This document shows, piece by piece, positions 59,099-64,000 of a stretch of DNA of 64,000 nucleotides; within the stretch, counting starts at the first letter, position 1, and each line of letters begins with the position of its first letter. Source of the stretch: Micromonospora sp. RHAY321 (GTDB lineage Bacteria > Actinomycetota > Actinomycetes > Mycobacteriales > Micromonosporaceae); contig NZ_JAMHIW010000013.1 of NCBI RefSeq assembly GCF_023896955.1, forward strand, positions 110,400 through 174,399, given 5' to 3'. Below the pieces are notes generated by a model. It was not told the DNA's origin, ran no database searches, and saw nothing but the letters and a program-made list of their open reading frames with translations. Both the position numbers and the translations under genes were made by a program.

Positions 59099-60763
59099 TC
59101 AGCCGCGCAGCCAGACGGTCACGTCGGTCGGGACCGCGCCGTCGTCGTCCAGCGGTGCGCTGGCGGCCAGCACCTCGGCACCGGCCGGGACCGGCACCGG
59201 GGTGTCACCGAAGTTGGTCAGCACGGTCAGCTCACCGTTGCGGAAGGTCAGCACCTCGTCGCCGGAGGACAGCCACTCCAGCGTGCCGCGGCCCAGCCCG
59301 TGGGCGCGGCGCAGCCGCAGCGCCGTGCGGTACAGCTCGTACGTCGAGCCGGGCACGTCGCGCTGCCGGTCCAGGGCGTACTCCGCGAACACCGGTGGCT
59401 GCGGCAGCCAGCTGGCGTCGGTCGGGCCGAAGCCGTACGACGGGGCGTCGGCCTCCCACGGGATCGGCACCCGGCAGCCGTCGCGGCCACGCTGGGTGCG
59501 CCCGCTCCGCTCCCAGGTCGGGTCCTGCCGGGCCTCGTCGGGCATCGTCGTGTGCTCGGGCAGCCCCAGCTCCTCGCCCTGGTAGAGGTAGGCCGAGCCG
59601 GGCAGGGCGAGCATCAGCAGGGTGGCGGCCCGGGCCCGGCGCAGGCCGAGCGCGGCGTCCGGCTGCGGGTCCCCGATTCCGATGCCGTTGGGCCGGACGG
59701 TGCCGATCGGCAGGCCGAGCCGGGAGGCGTGCCGTACCACGTCGTGGTTGGACAGCACCCAGGTCGTCGGCGCGCCGACCGAGTCGGTCGCCTCCAGCGA
59801 GCGGGTGATCACCGCGTACTGGGCCGGCGCGGTCCAGGCGGCGAGGAGGTACTCGAAGTTGAACGCCTGGTGCATCTCGTCCGGGCGGACGTAGCGGGCC
59901 AGCCGCTCGGCCGGCTCCACCCACGCCTCGGCGACCAGCACGCGCTCGCCGGGGTAGCTGTCCAGGACCTGCCGCCACTGCCGGTAGATCTCGTGCACGC
60001 CCTCCTGGTCCCACATCGGCGGGCGCGGCTTGTCCACCTCGTTGCCGGAGAGGATCTCCTGCGGCTCCTGCCAGTCGGCCAGGTCGGCCTGCTTGACCAG
60101 GCCGTGCGCCACGTCCACCCGGAAGCCGTCCACCCCACGGTCGAGCCAGAACCGCAGCACGTCCAGGAACTCGGCGTGCACCTCGGGGTTGTCCCAGTTG
60201 AGGTCCGGCTGCCCGGTGTCGAACAGGTGCAGGTACCACTGGCCGGGCCGCCCGTCCGGCCCGAGCGTCCGGGTCCAGGCCGGGCCGCCGAAGACGCTCT
60301 GCCAGTCGTTCGGCGGCTGGTCGCCGTTCGGGCCGAGGCCGTCACGGAAGATGTACCGGGCGCGCTCCGGGCTGCCGGGCGCGGCGGGCAGTGCGGCCTG
60401 GAACCACTGGTGCGCCGAGGAGGTGTGGTTCGGCACCAGGTCGACGATCACCCGCAGGCCCCGGGCGCGCGCCTCGGCGATCAGCTTGTCCGCGTCGGCG
60501 AGGGTGCCGAACAGCGGGTCGACGTCCCGGTAGTCGGCCACGTCGTAGCCGGCGTCGGCCTGCGGCGACGGGTAGAACGGGGAGAGCCACACCGCGTCCA
60601 CGCCCAACTCGACGAGGTGGTCGAGGCGGGCCGTGATGCCCGGCAGGTCGCCGATCCCGTCCCCGTCCGAGTCGGCGAACGAGCGGGGGTAGATCTGGTA
60701 GATGGCGGCTTCGGTCCACCAACCGGTGATCGGGTCGCCGGAGGGGGTCTGCTGCGTGTTCAG
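59099..60763 (-). CDS. Alpha-glucosidase, GH13 family, apparently with a CTG start
   Basis: A 554-residue GH13 enzyme hydrolysing alpha-glucosides. The nucleophile Asp is in DGFRVDVAHG, the acid/base Glu in VLVAEAWVEP, the third Asp in VLSNHDVVRH and the first conserved region is VDLVPNHTSSAH. The frame continues upstream of the usual start codons with WWTEAAIYQIYPRSFADSDG, the essential N-terminal strand of this fold, so a start at 60607 would truncate the barrel. The only sensible initiator is CTG at 60763 (then NTQQTPSGDP), preceded by GGGAG at seven bases. The LacI-type regulator and ABC permease genes lie just upstream on the same strand. Confidence 0.86.
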   Translation of the reverse strand: MNTQQTPSGDPITGWWTEAAIYQIYPRSFADSDGDGIGDLPGITARLDHLVELGVDAVWLSPFYPSPQADAGYDVADYRDVDPLFGTLADADKLIAEARARGLRVIVDLVPNHTSSAHQWFQAALPAAPGSPERARYIFRDGLGPNGDQPPNDWQSVFGGPAWTRTLGPDGRPGQWYLHLFDTGQPDLNWDNPEVHAEFLDVLRFWLDRGVDGFRVDVAHGLVKQADLADWQEPQEILSGNEVDKPRPPMWDQEGVHEIYRQWRQVLDSYPGERVLVAEAWVEPAERLARYVRPDEMHQAFNFEYLLAAWTAPAQYAVITRSLEATDSVGAPTTWVLSNHDVVRHASRLGLPIGTVRPNGIGIGDPQPDAALGLRRARAATLLMLALPGSAYLYQGEELGLPEHTTMPDEARQDPTWERSGRTQRGRDGCRVPIPWEADAPSYGFGPTDASWLPQPPVFAEYALDRQRDVPGSTYELYRTALRLRRAHGLGRGTLEWLSSGDEVLTFRNGELTVLTNFGDTPVPVPAGAEVLAASAPLDDDGAVPTDVTVWLRG

Positions 60764-60857
60764 GGTCGTCTCCCGTGTCGAGCTGTGTGGACTGCCGGGC
60801 GGTGCTGCTGCCGGCCACGTCGCCGCCAGCCGCCGGCCGACGGCGGATGGTTGGAGT

Positions 60858-61904
60858 TCAGTGTGCCCGGGGTGGTGCGGTCGAGTCCCGCACCACCAGT
60901 CGAGTGGGCAGGATCACCGGCGTCTCGCGGCCGGCGGTCCGTTGGCCGATGATCGGGCCGATGCTCGGGGCGCCGAGCGGGTCGAGCAGCATCCGGGCGG
61001 CCAGCCTTCCCTGCTCGGCGGCGGGCTGGGCGATGGTGCTGAGCCCGAGCACGCCGGCCAGGTCGTGGTCGTCGACGCCGATCACGCTGACGTCCTGCGG
61101 CACCCGCAGCCCGGCGTCGCGCAGCGCGGTCATCGCGCCCATCGCCATCTCGTCGCAGGCCGCGAAGATCGCCGTCGGTGGCTCGCCGCGGGCCAGCAAC
61201 TCGGCTGCCGCCCGGTTGCCGCCGTCGATGGTGAACGTGGACTCCACGTCCAGGCTCGGGTCGGGCCGCAGGCCGGCGGCTCGCAGTTCCGCCTGGTAGC
61301 CCCGGCGTCGGTCGAGGTGGGTGGTGAAGGCCAACTCGTCGTCGGGGTCGCCGGAGATGTGCGCGATCCGGTGGTGGCCGAGGTCGAGCAGGTGCCGGGT
61401 GGCGGCCCGTGCGGCGGCCAGGTCGTCGATCCGTACGCACGGCCAGTTGGGCACCCTGGTGCCCGAGCTGATGGTCACCCCGGGCAGGTCCAGAGTGGCC
61501 AGTGCGGTCAGGTCGGCCGGCCGCAGCGGCGTGGCGACCAGCATGATGGCGTCCACCCGTTTGTGCAGGTTGGCGGTGCGCAGCACCCGTTGGCGGACCT
61601 GTTCCCGGCCGCCCAGGTTGTAGAGCAGCAGGTCGTAACCGGAGTCGTGGAGAAACTCCTCGACCGCCTCGACGACGGTGCTGAAGAACCAGCGGGTGAT
61701 CCGGGGGACGACCACCGCCACCGTGCCGGTCCGGCCGCCAGCGAGCCGGGACGCGCTCGGTGAGACCTCGTAGTCGAGCTGCTCGGCGGCGGCGAGCACC
61801 CGGCGCCGGGTGGCGGCCGACACCGTCGGCAGCCCGCGCAGCGCCCGCGAGACGGTGGCCGTGGACACCCCGGCCAGCCGGGCGACATCATCAATCTTCG
61901 TCAC
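60858..61904 (-). CDS. LacI-family regulator of the alpha-glucoside cluster
   Basis: A 348-residue LacI/GalR repressor. The N-terminal helix-turn-helix and hinge read TKIDDVARLAGVSTATVSRAL, PTVSAATRRRVLAAAEQLDY (both shown to limit). The ligand domain has GTVAVVVPRITRWFFSTVVE, GHHRIAHISGDP, FAACDEMAMGAMTALRD and VSVIGVDDHDLAGV. It lies between the GH13 gene and the sugar ABC permease genes on the same strand, so it probably responds to the transported alpha-glucoside. I saw no clear LacI operator in the intergenic regions inside the window; it is likely upstream of the ABC operon, beyond the right edge. Confidence 0.9.
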   Translation of the reverse strand: MTKIDDVARLAGVSTATVSRALRGLPTVSAATRRRVLAAAEQLDYEVSPSASRLAGGRTGTVAVVVPRITRWFFSTVVEAVEEFLHDSGYDLLLYNLGGREQVRQRVLRTANLHKRVDAIMLVATPLRPADLTALATLDLPGVTISSGTRVPNWPCVRIDDLAAARAATRHLLDLGHHRIAHISGDPDDELAFTTHLDRRRGYQAELRAAGLRPDPSLDVESTFTIDGGNRAAAELLARGEPPTAIFAACDEMAMGAMTALRDAGLRVPQDVSVIGVDDHDLAGVLGLSTIAQPAAEQGRLAARMLLDPLGAPSIGPIIGQRTAGRETPVILPTRLVVRDSTAPPRAH

Positions 61905-61927
61905 GGTTCCCCCGCTCGGTACCCGGC

Positions 61928-61963
61928 GCCCGCCGCCGCCCGAGGGGCCAGGCGGCGGCGGGC
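61928..61963 (-). terminator. Hairpin after the ABC permease genes
   Basis: Arms 61928-61940 and 61951-61963 are perfectly complementary over 13 bp with a 10-base loop, directly after the second permease gene and before the LacI gene. Confidence 0.7.
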
Positions 61964-61970
61964 ACGCGGG

Positions 61971-62936
61971 TCAGCCCTTGACGCTGCCGGCGAGCAGACC
62001 TCGCACGAAGTAGCGCTGCAGGGACAGGAACACGATGAGCGGTACGACGATCGACACGAACGCCCCGGCGGTCAGCCGCTGCCACTCGTTGCCCCGGGTG
62101 CCGGCCATCTCGGCGAGCCGGACGGTGAGCGGGGCCGTCTCGTCGCTGCCGCCCGCGAAGATCAGTGCGACCAGCAGGTCGTTCCAGACCCAGAGGAACT
62201 GGAAGATGCCGAGCGCCGCCAGCGCCGGGGTGATCAGCGGCAGCACGATGGTGCGGAAGATCTTCGGGTGGCTGGCACCGTCGACCCGGGCCGCCTCCAT
62301 CAGGTCGCCCGGTAGCTGCGAGATGAAGTTGTGCAGCAGGAAGACGGCGAACGGGAGTGCGAAGCAGGTGTGCGCGAACCACACCTGGGCGAACTTCTGT
62401 TCGTCGACCAGGTCCCAGGCCGGCATGATGGTGACGCCGCCGAGGGTGACGCCGGTGGAGAAGAACCTCAGCAGCGGCACCAGGGCCATCTGCAACGGCA
62501 CGATCTGCAGCGCGAAGATGGCGATGTAGAGCCAGTCCCGGCCGCGGAAGTTGATCCACGCCAGCGCGTACGCGGCCAGGCACGCGAAGGCGATCGGGAA
62601 GAGCACCGACGGGATGGTGATCGCCAGGGAGTTGATGAAGTACCCGGCGAGCTGCCCCGACGAGGACGACCGCCCGAACAGCACCTGCTGGTAGTTCTCC
62701 AGGGTGAACTGCGGGTTGGTGAAGGCCGTCCACCAGCCGGTGGTCTTGATCTCGTCCTCCGGCCGGAGGGAGGAGACGAGCAGGCCGAAGGTCGGGATGG
62801 TCCAGACCACCGCGATGACGATCGAGACGAGCGTCGCGGTACGGCTGTTCAGCCGCTTGCGAACCCGCCCGGCGGTGGACGTGGGGCCGTCGGTCTTCTG
62901 CGTGCCGACGGCGACGGTGGGCGTTGCGGTCGTCAT
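61971..62936 (-). CDS. Sugar ABC transporter permease (MalG/AglG type)
   Basis: A 321-residue inner-membrane permease with six helices. The EAA loop that contacts the ATPase reads EAARVDGASHPKIFRTIVLP, standard for this family. The hydrophilic Thr/Ala-rich N-terminus (1-35) is followed by the first helix VSIVIAVVWTIPTFGLLVS. It starts one base after the stop of the MalF-type permease gene, so the two are co-translated. The substrate is presumably an alpha-glucoside, from the GH13 neighbour. Confidence 0.92.
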   Translation of the reverse strand: MTTATPTVAVGTQKTDGPTSTAGRVRKRLNSRTATLVSIVIAVVWTIPTFGLLVSSLRPEDEIKTTGWWTAFTNPQFTLENYQQVLFGRSSSSGQLAGYFINSLAITIPSVLFPIAFACLAAYALAWINFRGRDWLYIAIFALQIVPLQMALVPLLRFFSTGVTLGGVTIMPAWDLVDEQKFAQVWFAHTCFALPFAVFLLHNFISQLPGDLMEAARVDGASHPKIFRTIVLPLITPALAALGIFQFLWVWNDLLVALIFAGGSDETAPLTVRLAEMAGTRGNEWQRLTAGAFVSIVVPLIVFLSLQRYFVRGLLAGSVKG

Positions 62937-62937
62937 C

Positions 62938-63984
62938 TCAGCCCTCCCGCTGTTGACGGAGGTTGCGGATCTGGTAGATCACGATCGGGATGACCAGGAT
63001 GAAGAGGAAGACCGCGAGCGCGGAGCCCTGCCCGTTCTCGCTGTACCGGAAGGCCTGGTTGTACATCTCGTTGGCGATCACGCTGGTGTCGTAGTTGCCG
63101 TTGGTCGAGGTCCGGACGATGTCGAAGACCTTGAGCGTGGCGATCGAGAGGGTCACCATCACCACGATCAGCGCGGGTCGGATGCTCGGCATGGTGATCT
63201 GCCAGAACATCTGCCACGGGCTGACCCCGTCGAGCCGTGCGGCCTCCACGATGTCGCCGGGGATGGCCTTGATCGCGGCGGAGAGCACCACCATGGCGAA
63301 ACCGGCCTGGATCCAGATCATGATGACGATCAGCAGCAGTGTGTTCAGCGGTGACTCGAGCAGCCACTGCTTCGGCTCACCGCCGAGACTGACCACGATC
63401 TGGTTGAGCAGACCGATCTGGTCGCCCTCGCCGCGGTAGGCGTAGACGAACTTCCAGATGATGCTGGCGCCGACGAAGGAGATCGCCATCGGCAGGAAGA
63501 TCAGTGACTTGGCCACCGCCTCGAACCGGGCCTTGTCCACCAGAACGGCGTAGATCAGGCCGAACGCGGTCGCCACCAGCGGGACCAGGAGCACCCAGAT
63601 CAGGCTGTTGACCAGGACCCGGACGATCGAGTCGTCGGAGAACATCCAGCCGTAGTTGCGAAGCCCCACCCAGTCGTTGCTGTCCCGGTCCATCAGGGAG
63701 AGCAACGTGGTGCGGATGGCCGGTACGACCAGGCCGATGCCGAGCAGCAGCAACGTCGGCAGCAGGAAGAAGAGGGCGAAGAGGCCCTCCCGCTGCCTGG
63801 GTCGCCGGGTGATCGGCACCCCGCTCGCGGAGGCGGCGATGAGCCGCGCCTCCTGTCGCCGGGCGAACCAGGCCGGCACGACGTCGAGCAGCAGAAGCAG
63901 ACCGCCCACCACCACCACGAAGGCGACCAGCCCGTACATCAGCATGAGGAGCTTCGGCTGCTGATCGGCGAAGTCGAACTCCAT
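62938..63984 (-). CDS. Sugar ABC transporter permease (MalF/AglF type)
   Basis: A 348-residue permease with about seven helices, including an extra N-terminal one (MYGLVAFVVVVGGLLLLLDV). The EAA loop is EAARLDGVSPWQMFWQITMP. The ATG at 63984 follows GGGGAGGG, and a TTG just before it is not needed. The solute-binding protein gene should be upstream, off the right edge; only 16 bases remain. The ATPase is probably a shared MsiK-type protein elsewhere. Confidence 0.9.
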   Translation of the reverse strand: MEFDFADQQPKLLMLMYGLVAFVVVVGGLLLLLDVVPAWFARRQEARLIAASASGVPITRRPRQREGLFALFFLLPTLLLLGIGLVVPAIRTTLLSLMDRDSNDWVGLRNYGWMFSDDSIVRVLVNSLIWVLLVPLVATAFGLIYAVLVDKARFEAVAKSLIFLPMAISFVGASIIWKFVYAYRGEGDQIGLLNQIVVSLGGEPKQWLLESPLNTLLLIVIMIWIQAGFAMVVLSAAIKAIPGDIVEAARLDGVSPWQMFWQITMPSIRPALIVVMVTLSIATLKVFDIVRTSTNGNYDTSVIANEMYNQAFRYSENGQGSALAVFLFILVIPIVIYQIRNLRQQREG

Positions 63985-64000
63985 CAACCCTCCCCTCTCG

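Noticed and set aside
1..64000. Defence island, prophage, biosynthetic cluster or tRNA/rRNA genes
   Set aside because: No integrase, transposase, nuclease-helicase set, PKS/NRPS or structural RNA was recognised; gene content is housekeeping and sugar metabolism.

Overview
The window is very GC-rich, almost fully coding DNA with strong G/C third-position bias and frequent GTG starts. It carries actinobacterial signatures: NucS mismatch endonuclease, a conservon, XRE/DUF397 regulator pairs, a 180-kDa-type glutamate dehydrogenase and Scy/FilP-like polarity coiled coils. Protein similarity from memory points to Micromonosporaceae, most likely Micromonospora or a close relative. It reads as ordinary chromosome: no phage, IS element, integrase, CRISPR array or rRNA/tRNA gene was recognised.

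Layout. 0-10 kb: nucS, an aldehyde dehydrogenase, an FHA protein, two alpha/beta hydrolases, a tandem-fused 3-hydroxyacyl-CoA dehydrogenase, a zinc-ribbon protein, an AI-2E-type membrane protein and an XRE/DUF397 pair with its divergent partner. 10-14 kb: two long coiled-coil proteins of the DivIVA/Scy/FilP type. 14-23 kb: a short-chain acyl-CoA region with crotonyl-CoA carboxylase/reductase, malonyl-type epimerase, acetyl-CoA acetyltransferase, a MeaB-type GTPase, an Asp23 protein and an isobutyryl-CoA-mutase-like large subunit, then a CnoX-like protein and an arginase-fold protein. 23-31 kb: a class B penicillin-binding lipoprotein divergent from the giant NAD-glutamate dehydrogenase. 31-35 kb: a sortase with a repeat-rich surface protein, then a CBM2-GH6 cellulase under a CebR-like box. 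35-41 kb: small stress-type proteins, a sodium:solute symporter, two paralogous hypothetical proteins and a catalase. 41-45 kb: a four-gene conservon whose kinase gene is frameshifted. 45-53 kb: a lactonase-like propeller, a solute-binding/VWA protein, a polyprenyl-phosphate sugar transferase and two SpoIIE-type phosphatases flanking a MarR regulator. 53-64 kb: a xylose operon (xylR, xylA, xylB, MFS) and an alpha-glucoside block (GH13, LacI regulator, two ABC permeases; the operon runs off the right edge).

How the genes fit together. The strongest system-level signal is a shared 15-bp operator-like sequence (TTAGCNNNCGTTCAG and close variants) in front of four separate transcription units: the dehydrogenase fusion, the carboxylase/reductase, the epimerase/thiolase divergent pair and the mutase. 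It appears to tie acetyl-CoA condensation, 3-hydroxybutyryl-CoA oxidation, crotonyl-CoA carboxylation and C4 acyl-CoA isomerisation into one regulon. The regulator itself is not in the window. The right-hand third is devoted to plant-polymer-derived sugars (cellulose, xylose, alpha-glucosides), each with its own local regulator or operator.

The best leads for a second look are: this acyl-CoA regulon; the surface protein whose beta domain is split by pentapeptide repeats and whose gene overlaps the sortase gene; the apparent single-base deletion and TTA codon in the conservon kinase; and the GH13 gene that seems to need a CTG start. I did not find an obviously new defence or mobile system.
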